64,000 bases of DNA from Geosiphon pyriformis (lineage: Eukaryota; Glomeromycota; Glomeromycetes; Archaeosporales; Geosiphonaceae): NCBI GenBank assembly GCA_016748015.1, contig JAAOMT010000273.1, forward strand, positions 1 to 64,000, in the 5' to 3' direction. Numbering within the stretch: position 1 is the stretch's first letter; each line of letters opens with the position of its first letter. The notes beneath the pieces were generated by a model. It saw only the letters and a list, made by a program, of their open reading frames with translations, was not told the origin of the DNA and did not search any database. Shown one piece after another: positions 1 to 10,736 of this stretch. The position numbers and the translations under genes are program-made.

Positions 1-314
1 AAAAAAAAATAAAATTATATATATAAAAACTATATCAAAATATTTTAAATTATAATATGACTAGAAAAATATCAACAATATAATTTGTAAATTTAATTAA
101 AATTATTAAATAATTTGATAATAATATTTTATTTTATTTTTTTAATATATTGAAATTATTTTTATTTTTTATTTTTTATTTTTATTTTTATTTTTATTTT
201 TATTATTTAAAATCTTTTGTTTATTTTTTTTATTTTATTTATTTTATATTTTATATAATAAAATCAATTAAATTTTTTAATTTTAAAGATTTATTATTAA
301 AATGAATATAACAT

Positions 315-371
<57 letters not shown>

Positions 372-1353
372 TGCCAATTTTAATATTAAATCATATTTTA
401 TCTTGTAACCAATTTTTATATTTAAAATGTATTTAAATTTACAATCTACCTAAATATTATTCTTTACTTTAAAACTAATATTAAGATATTTGATAATGCT
501 TTTTATCAAATGATAGTGTTATAAAACTAAACCATTTATAAAAATTTCAAGACATAAAATATTCTATTTATTTCTATTAATTGTTATTTTTTGATAATAA
601 ATAAATTTGACTGATTGATAAAATCTCTAAAAATTAAGAACTTTGGTTTTTTATCCAAAGAAACCGATAACGATTAAAAAGGAATCGATGAACATACAAT
701 GAAAAGATTTGGAAAATCAAATTTAGAAGCAGAAAAAGGGGAAAAATTCTAATTCAATTCAAAAGTAAACTAGAACCTCCTTATAGAGAAGGGGAAAATA
801 GTGGTGGTTTTGATGCAATTTCGCTGATATCCAAAAAAAGAAACTTTTTACCGTCCTCTTTAATTACTATGATTGCATTAACGCCAAAAAAATATTTCGG
901 TATTGATGGGATTGATTACTCTAACTCACGATGATCAGGATTTTTAACCATTCAGCTAGATCTAACAAAACTGTTCATTGGGCGATAATTATGATAACAC
1001 TATAAAAATTTTGATCCCATCATTGAACTAAATGTTATTCAGTTAGTATATTTTTGACATTTTACTTTTTTTAAAGCCTACATGCTAATTCTGGGAGAGT
1101 ATGACAAAAAAATGATTTACCTTGTGTTACACGTCACTAACTATGAGGCATAATATAAATACCAATAGTATCAGTTTTTCTTGCTTTATTACCTCACCTC
1201 GAAAAGCCAAAGGCTTTCTTCACTTTCTTTTCCCGAACCCACTTTACGAAACTTATTGATTTAGTTTCCCTTCCTCCCTATTTTTACACTTTATTCCTAT
1301 AAAGCTCTTCAAAAGCCCTTACTAAACAGAAAAAAAGAGAATAAAGAATAGAA
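1..1353. other. AT-rich intergenic region upstream of LAMTOR1
   Basis: No supportable gene. The first 420 bases are nearly pure A/T with simple repeats (T5A-type runs near 165-205 and a TAA array near 316-371). From about 640 to 1350 the base composition becomes more balanced, which probably marks the promoter and 5' leader of the next gene. A C/T-rich tract near 1250-1320 lies just upstream of the predicted start. I found no clear coding frame on either strand. Confidence 0.6.
316..371. repeat. TAA trinucleotide microsatellite
   Basis: About 17-18 uninterrupted AAT/TAA units in intergenic sequence. Such tracts vary in length and are assembly-sensitive. Confidence 0.9.
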
Positions 1354-2499
1354 ATGGGTGGTTGTTGCGGAAGCAAAGAAGCGGTTGATGGATCAAAGGT
1401 TTGTTTGACTTTCTAGGCTTTTCAAGCTAATCTTATTTGGGATGTACGGTCTTGGGAAAGGTTGCCTTTAGTATCTTAGTGTTATTAATGGCTTGGACTT
1501 TATTGGTGATATAGGTATTTTTTTCTCAATTAATATTTCTTTTTTGCTTCCCGAAAACTTTTAACCCTCCCCTCCCCCCGCCCCCCCCCCCCCCCCAACT
1601 ATTAGCCCAACGCTCAAACTCCTCTTTTATCACGTGATGTTGGTTCCGCCTATGGTGACTCTTTGTAAATTTCATACCTTGTTCCATTTGACTTCATTTA
1701 GTCATTTTTCAGATGTTTGTTGGACTCTAAAATGATGTTTTTTATTTCATTTTAGGCATAATAGGATGAATTATCAACGTTACGATGTGGCAGCAGACTT
1801 AGCTCGTGAACAAGCCTCTCTGCAAAAGATCGTTCAGCGAGCCGCAGAGTAATTTTAATGATATAATCACTCTTCATTTTATTAACAGAAAACAACAGGA
1901 CGCAGTTTGGTTCATCATATTCGCTCTTTGATTTTAGGAATTTGGTTGACATATCAAATACTCACCCAACTGAACGATTACAACACCAAGACGCGATTGA
2001 TCGAGCCAACGAGTACAAGTATGTCTTGAATATTTTAAATTTTGATATAAACAACTTTAATTAACGGTAATTTAATTATCAAAAAACTAGAGATTTGATG
2101 AGTATGATTAAACTTGATCCTAAAGCAATACAAAAGCTTCAGGAAAAGAGTAGTACTTTGCCGAAAATAAGAAAGAAATCTTCGACAAACCTATTGAAAA
2201 GTAACTCCTCAAATTTAACACATTCAGCTATTATAAAAGAATCCCGACCACCAAGTGTCATCTTGTCTAATAATTCTCCTTCAAAAGAGGATATAGAGTG
2301 GGTCGGTATAATTTTTCGTTTCTTTGACATGCTCATATGTATCAAAAGGAAAACATATGGCCTAATTATGAATTTTTAACTCTAGTTATCGAAAGCTATG
2401 GTTGATTTACACGAAGCAATTGACCACATTCAGATCCAATTTGCAGGTGACTTGGTAGTTCCTTTGAGTTGGGCTACTCCCACTCCTGTCCATGGGTAG
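1354..2499 (+). CDS. LAMTOR1: Ragulator complex protein LAMTOR1 (p18) homolog, five exons
   Basis: Lysosomal/vacuolar membrane anchor of the Ragulator scaffold that tethers Rag GTPases for TORC1 signalling. Exon 1 (1354-1398) encodes MGGCCGSKEA. The Gly2 and Cys4/Cys5 arrangement fits N-myristoylation plus palmitoylation, as in animal p18. Exons 3-5 are well supported: 1938-2018, 2091-2301 and 2386-2499, with codons continuing across each junction. They encode an NLVDISNTHPTERLQ segment and an A-I-DRANEY segment that match the family core. The C terminus contains DLVVPLS and ends at TAG 2497-2499. Exon 2 ends at 1848 and starts at 1756 or 1765. In either case the exon 1 to exon 2 junction does not keep frame, so a missed microexon, an alternative start (an in-frame ATG at 1388 joins exon 2 correctly but loses the lipidation motif) or a sequence error is possible. 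The family identity rests on my recall of human LAMTOR1. Confidence 0.75.
1581..1596. repeat. Poly-C run in LAMTOR1 intron 1
   Basis: Sixteen C residues follow a C-rich lead-in (1566-1579) inside intron 1. Homopolymers of this length are prone to length error in sequencing and are unusual in such AT-rich DNA. The run does not affect the reading frame because it is intronic. Confidence 0.85.
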
Positions 2500-2955
2500 T
2501 ATTCCAAACGTATTACATAGCAGATCTCGGTTTCTGCTGTTTTATTGCATCGATCAATATCAACGAGAATAACTGGCCATTGTAATAATACCTTGGTTCA
2601 TGAATCTCATTTTAAATTAGATTTTTATGGCCAAGCTTCATAAATTTCTCCCCCATATTGGATTGGTAAAAAAAATCCTTTTGATTTATTTAAATATCCA
2701 TTATCTATTAAAAAAAAATATACTTATAGCAAGTTTTTTGAGGCTAGCAATTCTTTTATTATAAAAATTCATGTCAATAAATAATTGTTTTATATAGAAA
2801 CGAGTGAAAGTCCTATTTTTGGTAAACTACTAATCGGAAATAGGATCACCAAATGAGTAACATATTACGCGTCCAAATCAAGAGAAAGTATAAACTTTTT
2901 GTTCAGGAAAGTTTTGCTTAAACCACTTTTTGATCTTTTAATACTCTCGGATAAA
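2500..2955. other. Intergenic spacer between LAMTOR1 and EXO5
   Basis: 456 bases between two same-strand genes. It should hold the LAMTOR1 3' end and the EXO5 promoter. There are A-rich stretches around 2705-2720 and 2760-2790. No reading frame or RNA gene was recognised. The EXO5 frame stays open upstream to about 2899, but the first ATG in it is at 2956. Confidence 0.6.
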
Positions 2956-5126
2956 ATGCCATTGCCTACAACTACTCAAGATTTCTTTTCCAAATTAGAC
3001 AGGGCTCGTAACCCTCGAACTGTTCGTGGTCAACTTCCAGATGATTTTGTCACCTCCAAAATAACTTTGAAAAAACCCGGAATAGCTGCTAGTAGCGTTA
3101 CCTCTGAAAATGGTTTTTCAGACACTACAAAATTTCACCAAAGTGTTGAAACAGTTCCTAAAATAAATACCGAATCACACGCGCAACAGCAAAACTCAAA
3201 TACAACCAAGGGGAAGCAACCAGAAATTACTTTCAATGGGGATTGTTCAAGAAAAGAGTTCATTTTAGAAGATTGCACCAATAATGTTGTTGTGCCTGTC
3301 TTAAGACAAGGCTCAGCTTCCGAAACGACATTGTCAGAAAATCACAAAAAATCAAACATTCGACGTAAGATGTTTAATTGCGCTGACAAAGACTCAGAAA
3401 ATATGATGATTAATTCAGATAAGGAAAATAATAAAGAGAGTCTCAAGAAATTAAAGGAAAGTAAAACCTTGTCTACTTTTAGTAATGAAAAGCTAGGAAA
3501 CAGAATGGCGTGCACTGTGAAAGAGTTGAAAAACACAATTACAATTTCCTATGACACCCAGAACTCGGGCGAAACTACAAATCATAATGAAAATGCGTTG
3601 CAATCTAATACTTGTTCTGGTCAAATAAAAATGGAAGATAAAGTATTATGTTGCTCGGAGCAAGCAACTAATGCTGATCCTAAAGCAAAATATGTTCTTG
3701 CCAAAGACAGATCATTGTCTCCATTCGAACGTTTTCGTAGTAAGAAAAACAGTCTTTGTGTAACGGATTTTGCTGTACTTTCTTGGTGCGAACAACAAGT
3801 AGAGTATTACCTTGCTGATGGAGGGAGAAAACAAACCGAAGCTATGGCCAAAGGATCGGAAATTCATTTAGACTTGGAAATGGAGGATCATGAAATAATA
3901 GAAATAGAACTAATTACACAAGAGGATAAATGGGGTGATAGGTAAATAATAAGATCAACTCATTTTCACATTGTTTCTTGGATTTCCTAATAATCCGCCA
4001 TTTTTCGTTGAATTAGATTTTTGAAAACACTTGTCGCGTTGGAATCTCTTCTACTTACGGGAAAAACACGTGAAATGCCAATTTATGGATTTGTGTCTCA
4101 ATATTTCGTTTATGGAATAATTGACGATATTGAACGTCGTGAAATTCAATTAACCAAATCTCAAGAAAATTCAGAGCAAAAAACAAAACGGCTCAAACTT
4201 AAACAGGAACCGCAAAAGGAATTATCCAAAATTTGTCCTTTGAACCAAATTTTTACTTCTAACCTCCCCACCACCATGTATACGTACGTTTTATCAGACA
4301 CAAAAACTCGGGCGAAACCATTCCTACCTAACCCGCAATACCAGTCCGGTAGCAAATATCAATTAATGCTATATAAGAGAATGTTTGATGAGTTTGCTCT
4401 ACGTGGGATCAATGAGGAACGGGTTTATAAAACAATTCGTATAGACCCTGATGTGCCCTTTTCCAAAACATTTGGCAGTTATGTTCACACGGAGCTTACT
4501 AAGTTAGACGCACGAAATATTTTTTGTGACAATATAAAGGATGATACCCTGAATGCATTAATGAGTAATGAAAACGGAAGCAAGACAAAGAATGGTGAAA
4601 AGCAAAAACTCCCACATGACGAACAATCTCAGGAAGATGATGGTCATCCTGAAAACACAGTACGTACCCTAATGCAGAGAATAAAAAGGCATTTCAGTCT
4701 TTTCACAAAATCAAGTAATGAATTAGAGTTGAGCTATTTATACCAGGGAGATAAGCGCATTATAGGGACAACAAAATTCACTTATGACGCCATACAGTTG
4801 CAAAAATATTTAAAAAGGGCATGTGACTTTTGGAAAGGAGCACGTACACCAGAAGGGGTAGAGATTGAGGAAGCGTGGAAGTGTCGGTCAGTCTTGTTCT
4901 TCGTATTCCTCTTATTTTTACGAAACTAACAAAAAATTTTTTTTTGGAATGTTAATTAAAAAGGATGTGTGACTATATCGATACATGCGAATGGCGTGCT
5001 AAAAAAGCCAAGGAACTTGCAGAGAAACACCAGATGTTATCGAATAAATCAAAAGATACTCATGAAATGAACAAGTTGGCTTCCATTCAATCCAAATTAA
5101 AAGATGTAACAAATGTTCGCCTCTAA
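2956..5126 (+). CDS. EXO5: Exonuclease V (EXO5/DEM1-type iron-sulfur nuclease)
   Basis: Single-strand DNA exonuclease of the PD-(D/E)XK fold with a 4Fe-4S cluster. It acts in genome or mitochondrial DNA maintenance in known fungi. Exons 2956-3941, 4017-4886 and 4964-5126 give 672 residues. The first ~250 residues are low-complexity and probably disordered. The core begins near residue 259 with an SVTD-like helix followed by WCEQQVEYYL (Cys278) and GSEIHLDLE. The nuclease motif DTKTR gives Asp423 and Lys425. The C terminus carries EAWKC-R-M-C-x5-C (Cys618, 621, 627), which with Cys278 makes the expected four cluster ligands. The CxxC crosses the last intron (CG|G ATG TGT), which strongly supports that splice. 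The disordered N terminus makes it longer than most family members. ATG 2956 is chosen because no earlier ATG exists in frame. Confidence 0.93.
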
Positions 5127-5401
5127 AATAAGGAATATCAAGATGCTAGGCACATCACTCAATTTTTAATTGCATATCAGGAAAATCAAAAGATTTTCAT
5201 GCAGATAGGAAATTATATGATCACATCAATGTTTTTGCATGGCAACCCGTGCTTATACTCAGACCAGTGTTGTGCCAAAAAAAAAACACATACTGCCACA
5301 CTGCCATGCCCAAAATAGGATTACAGAAGCATCGAATCTATTGAACAGTAGTGTGAAAACAATTTCTACTCAATTCTCAAAAGCTTGGATTTCTTAATCT
5401 A

Positions 5402-6913
5402 ATGAATTTTTCAATTATCCATCGTCGTTTGAAATTATTTAATTCATATATAAATGCAAACAGAACCACAAGGCTCCCACAGAACCCTCAAAGTAAATGG
5501 TCAATATCATCATTAGCGACATCTAAAGAGTTTGAAAAGAAAGCTCCAAAAATCCAAAAAATAGGATTAAATTCATCTTTAATGGTTTATTGGACTGATT
5601 CGAATAAGAAATCATCTTATAATTATATATGGCTTCGTGATAATTGTCAATGCTCCAAATGTATTCATCCGGATAGTAAACAGAAATTACACTCAAGTGC
5701 TCAAATTCCATTAGATATCCGACCTGTATCTGCCATAGTCAAATCATCATCCACAACCATTATCAAGAATGACCACGACGATACAGATACGATTGAGATT
5801 ATATGGGATAAACCATTGATCAAAAATTTAACCACAATAACGGGATCAGAAAGATCAAAAGATCAAGAAAAAATTTCTGGAAATTCGATAGACCAATCTC
5901 TTCATAAAAGTGTATACACTCTGGAATTTTTACATTCCTACAGTACCAAAAAAGCAATCAATGTAAAAAGATTTGATCATTTTGAGCCAATTCTTTGGGA
6001 TAGAGATACAATCCAAAAGGCGAACCTATGGAACTCGTATAAAGATTATATCACAAATGACAAAATTTTATTAATTGCTTTGAAACAACTTTCTGCTTAT
6101 GGGTTAATGTTTTTGCACGGGGCTCCAACGGAGGACGATGATAAAGGGATTGTTAAAGTGATAGAGAGGATTGGCAACGTGAGAAATACTATTTACGGAA
6201 AGACTTGGGACGTCAAGCTGATGCCTAATGCTAAGAATATAGCTTATACCAATTTAGATTTGGGATTACATATGGATTTATTGTAAGACTTTTTTTGATT
6301 TTGATTGGTTCCCGAAACTTGGTCTTGAGGATTGAGAATTTTTGAATATAGGTATTATGATGAGCCACCTGGCCTGCAATTACTTCTTTGCCTTAAAAAC
6401 TCTGTCAAGGGAGGGAAAAGTATTTTTGCAGATTCTCTCAAAGCTATCGCACAATTTCGTGATCAATATCCAGAAGATTATGAGATCTTGAAAGAGACAC
6501 CAATTAATTTCAGCTACACTAATGATGGACATGATATGCACTTTAATCGACCAGCCATTATTGTTGACGAGTATAACAATACAATGATGGTAAATTACTC
6601 TCCGCCATTTCAAGGACCTATTGAAGCCAACATTGGATCGGAAACTTTAACAACTGATGAGAGTAGAATGAAACGTTTTTATTGTGCATTCCAACGGTTT
6701 TCATCGTTCATCGAGGCACCCGAATTAAAATATGAGTTAGCTTTGAAACCAGGTGAATTGATTGTTTTCGCCAATCGTCGTGTGCTGCATGGTAGACGCG
6801 CATTTGATGGGTTGAATGGTGAGCGTCATTTCAAAGGAGGGTATATCGATCTGTGTGAATTCAAAGATAAATTTAGAGTTTTAATGATGCTTGAAGAAAA
6901 ATATAAACATTGA
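5402..6913 (+). CDS. Gamma-butyrobetaine dioxygenase-like 2-oxoglutarate oxygenase
   Basis: Fe(II)/2-oxoglutarate dioxygenase of the TauD/GBBH class, related to gamma-butyrobetaine and trimethyllysine dioxygenases of carnitine synthesis. Exons 5402-6282 and 6352-6913 give 480 residues, and the join (TT|G) restores LLYYDEPPGLQLL. The N terminus is basic, rich in Ser/Arg and poor in acidic residues, as expected of a mitochondrial presequence. The GBBH N-domain shows RDNCQCSKC, with Cys82, Cys84 and Cys87 in the family zinc-site spacing. Iron ligands are His290 and Asp292 (HMD) and His440 (LHGRR). RHFKGGYID follows, as in the family 2-oxoglutarate site. A charged insert of about 50 residues lies between the two domains. 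Sequence alone does not decide between the gamma-butyrobetaine and trimethyllysine substrates, so no symbol is given. Confidence 0.88.
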
Positions 6914-9301
6914 TAAGGTGACAGCACTATCATCCCCGTTCGAAATCCAGCTTAAAATAAGTCCTTAACCGTTTTGCATTCTAAGACACATGATATTAGT
7001 TAATAAAGTAAGAAACTCGATTTTTCAAACATTAAGTGCCCTATTCTACTAGACACTTAACAAATCCAGCCATATTTAGTGACACTAAAGGTCCCGAAAG
7101 CTATGAAGCTAATGGATTACTATGACGATTGAAATACTTTATCAGCTAAGCCATTATGACGATTTTATCAAAGTTTCAAATTTGCATCTCAGATTGATTA
7201 AGGCGTTATTTGCAACCTAGTTCAAATGCAGTATAGCAAATTCCCTTATCAATAAATACTCCCACCTCCTTTTTTGCTATTCCACCTTTTTCTCTTTATC
7301 TGCATACACTTCCCTTTTTCCCACAAAATATAGCCATTAAAATCATTACCAAGAAAGGTTATCTCTACGTCCCTTCTCTAGCCCCAAGTAAAAAAGAGGA
7401 TCTCGGGCAACAAAAGCGGCTCGATTTCCAATTTATGCAATATCGGCTCAGGTATCAACTTCAAACGACCGGAACTCAAGTTGCGATCATTTCTATCATT
7501 TTGTTTTTTGAAATGCAAAAAGTTTACAATTGGATGTTTTGCTTCACTAGACTTTTTAAATATAGCAACAAGATATAAATTTAGCAAAATTAATTAAACA
7601 ATTATTTTATTTTATTTTATTTATTTATTTATTTATAATTAATATTATTAATTTATAATCGAAGCTTTAAATTAATTATTTAAATCACTAATATTAAAAA
7701 AAATCATATTAATTAATTAATTTAATATGTTTAAATAATTAATGTATTTAAAAATAGCATTAACATAGTATATAGATTTTAATATAATTAATATATATAA
7801 AGTTTTTTATAAATTAAAAAAAGTATTAATTTGTATTATGTTTATTTTTTATTAACTTAATAGTAAGTAATTTATTTTTTTATTTTTTTAAAAAAAATTA
7901 TTATTAATTCTTAAAGTATTATTATGGTTTAAATTTTTTTCTTATTTTAATTATTTAATTTACTTTATTATTTTTTGTTTTTAATTTTTTTTTAATTTAC
8001 ATATTTTAAAAAAAAATTGTTAGTTTTATTAAAAAACAAATAATATTTGTTATTAAATGTTAAAAATATTAATTAATACATAAAGTTATAACAATTTGTA
8101 TTATTTTTAAATTTTTTTTTTGTTAATTTTTTAATCATAAAAAAACCAAAAAAATATCTTACTATTATTTTTTATATTTTGTTAATTTTATAAACTATTT
8201 TTTTTTAATACATTTTTATTTATAAGTTTAAACAAAATAAGTATTTTTTATTATTAAATTAATTAAAAGAAAATAAAATAAAATAAAATAAAAACTTATT
8301 TAAATACCAAAAATAAAATTTTTTTTATATTTTTTTTAAAAATAAAAATACTAAAAAACTTATTGTTAAAACAATAATAATAGATTTTTTTTGCTAATAT
8401 TTTAATTATAAAAGTAATAGTATTTGATAAAAATTTTAAATTGTTATTTTAAAAAAGTAAAATTAATAATTATTATAATAGTATTAATAAGAATTTAAAT
8501 ATTAAAAACATAAAAAATATGGATATAAAAAAAACCCAGTTTTATTGATAATAAAAAAGTAAATATTTTTAATTTTATAAATAACATGACTTTATAATAA
8601 AAATGATTTTACCAAAAGTTTATTGATTTATTTTGGTATAAATATTGCTAATTACATGTTTTTTAAAAGTGTAATATAATTTAGTGATTGAATTATGTAT
8701 AACAAAAACATAAGTCATATCTAATTTATAATCTGTATATTGTATAATTTTAAATAACAAAAAATATTTATTTAAATATTTATTAAAATAAATATTGATT
8801 TAAATTATTTTTTGATTTTATTATTATTTTTTAAATTTACAACAAATTTTAAATTTATTTTTGGCTATTTATATTCAAATTTACACAGAATTTTATTTTT
8901 AAAGTTTATTAATTATTTGATTTTCATAATTAAAATTGATTTTTTAAATTATAAACTTGATTGTAAACCATCATTTCTTATAAAATTTCAATGATTCCCG
9001 AAACAATATTCAGGATTGATTACTAAATGCTAAGGTGTTCGAGGTGTAAATTTATGCACTTTGAATAAATTAATATAATATATTTAAAGTAATTATTTCA
9101 ATATCCAAGAAAAGATAAGAGGTGAGTTTTGTATCAAGCAAGATATCTACAGTACCAGGGTGAAAGATCAAATGAATTTTAAAATATAACACAAAGCTAA
9201 TTTTCTCCTTTGTTTAGGAAAAATATCTTATTGGAAAAAAGTTTTTGTCTATTAATTCTAAATGCAAAAAATGAATTTGCCAACTTCTATAAAACCATCA
9301 A
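6914..9301. other. Long AT-rich intergenic region between convergent genes
   Basis: From 6914 to about 7590 the composition is mixed, with a pyrimidine-rich patch at 7255-7325 but no believable gene. From about 7590 to 8990 the DNA is nearly all A/T, with homopolymers and short tandem motifs (TTTA near 7610-7635, AAAAT near 8272-8292). This may be old repeat DNA beyond recognition. From 9000 to 9301 composition is mixed again and should contain the EMC3 3' region. Confidence 0.6.
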
Positions 9302-10393
9302 CTAGTCCCGTTTTCCTCCTTTCCTCCTTGCTTTCCCTTTACTGTCTTGTATAGTGGCACTTTCATCAACAATACTTTTTCGTGGAAAAGCCGCTTCACT
9401 AGGATCTCTCTTGCCATACTTTACTAATAGCCGGATCTCTACGTTTTCCAATTCCCATTCGTGAGGTGTCAACTCAAGATTTTCACGCTCCGCTAAAAAT
9501 AATTTATTAAAGTCTTGTGGTTGTCCTGGTGTCGCTGCTGCCCCCATTGCCGCCATTGATTGCATATCTCGCATTCCATCGGCTGCATTATCTTCCCCAA
9601 GTAGTAACGTGAAAATACTCCGTAGACCGAAAAGATTGAGAAAATACCAGGATAATGATGAAACCCAAGTGACATCCATATCCGATGTTTCAACACCACG
9701 TTGAAGCATTGATTTAAAGCGTAATGTTAGCGGGAAAGGTAATTTAACTAGATCAAGATTTCATTAAACAATTAGAATCTATTATAAGAAATGGCGGATA
9801 AACTTAAAACAAAGACTCACTTAACACAAATCCAGAAAAGAAAAAGTTGACCCAGGCCATAATAATAGTTTGTGGTACAATCATAGCCATATTTTTCTTC
9901 ATACCCTCCATCATCATTTCCATCCCCTGTGGATCAGTCATCGGGTTCACCGACTGATTGGCCGTTGCTGGATTTTTGAGATACGTCCCTCGTTCAAATG
10001 CACTCGATATAAAAGTCTTTCGAGCATGAAACGAGACAGGGGGGATGTTATTACCATAGAGTCGAAGAATTGTCCCTCTTTGCAAAGCTTTGGTTTCCCG
10101 TATTGCTTTAAGGCTAGGCTTTTTAAAAGAGTTACCACCTAACAGGATCGTTACTTGATCACGTAATACTCCTACTAGAACCATTACTATCATAATTGGT
10201 ATCAATACCCAGTCTCTTATTGCTTCAAATATGAATTGATGTTTGAGACGGCAGTGATTGATAATAAAGTTTTAGTAAAAGGAAAGGTTGTAGTGACTTT
10301 ACCTGGGTCCAAATATAGAGCTTGGCTAAAAGGGGAAACAAAGCGATATTAATGATTAAAGTTCCTCTTTACAGAAATATACTTGAAAAACAT
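9302..10393 (-). CDS. EMC3: ER membrane protein complex subunit 3 (EMC3)
   Basis: Core subunit of the ER membrane complex, a YidC/Oxa1-type insertase for tail-anchored and multi-pass proteins. Exons on the minus strand are 10393-10383, 10325-10303, 10222-9821 and 9747-9302, giving 882 bases and 293 residues. The joins rebuild family features exactly: [13 protein letters not shown] across introns 1-2 and the conserved [14 protein letters not shown] after intron 3. Later motifs are [18 protein letters not shown] and [10 protein letters not shown]. Three hydrophobic segments are visible. The C terminus ends in a basic Lys/Arg/Gly tail longer than I expect for animal EMC3. The first exon has only 11 coding bases, so the exact start is less certain than the rest. 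EMC3 is divergent to cyclin H, about 340 bp away. Confidence 0.9.
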
Positions 10394-10672
10394 GGACAGG
10401 ACCCACTGGGAGTACCTTTCAGCAACCGGGGTTGCTATGGGTTGTGTCATTGCAATTTCCTTAGTTGCCCGTGAGGTTTTTGGGACAACTGTTGTTTTAC
10501 AAATATACAACGATTTTTATACTGATCATAAAATCAATTGCTTTTTCTCACGGGTTAAATGTAATATACAGAGAAATTGGTAGCTGATCGAATAGGAAAA
10601 GTTCATGATAAAAAATTTACTGTTGAAACCTTTCTCGACACAAGACGGATAGGTTCCATTGGAGCTAAGTAA
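10392..10672 (+). CDS. Possible small membrane-protein gene overlapping the EMC3 5' end
   Basis: An ATG at 10392 opens [10 protein letters not shown] followed by a hydrophobic stretch of about 18 residues. A GT-AG intron 10471-10571 (CC C|gtgagg to acag|AG) joins to LVADRIGKVHDKKF and ends at TAA 10672, for 59 residues in total. Both parts look protein-like and the phases fit. The ATG overlaps the predicted EMC3 ATG on the other strand (both use CATG at 10391-10394), which is suspicious. A good acceptor at about 10374 could attach it to an upstream exon instead. No family was recognised. It may be a real small gene or antisense leader sequence. Confidence 0.3.
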
Positions 10673-10736
10673 ATTTTTATGATAGCTTTGAACTGGTTGT
10701 AACAACTTACATTCACCGTTCTTTCCTTCCTTAAAC

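Noticed and set aside
7378-7587. A 69-codon minus-strand open frame.
   Set aside because: No motif, no splice partners and low-complexity content at the AT-rich edge; likely chance.
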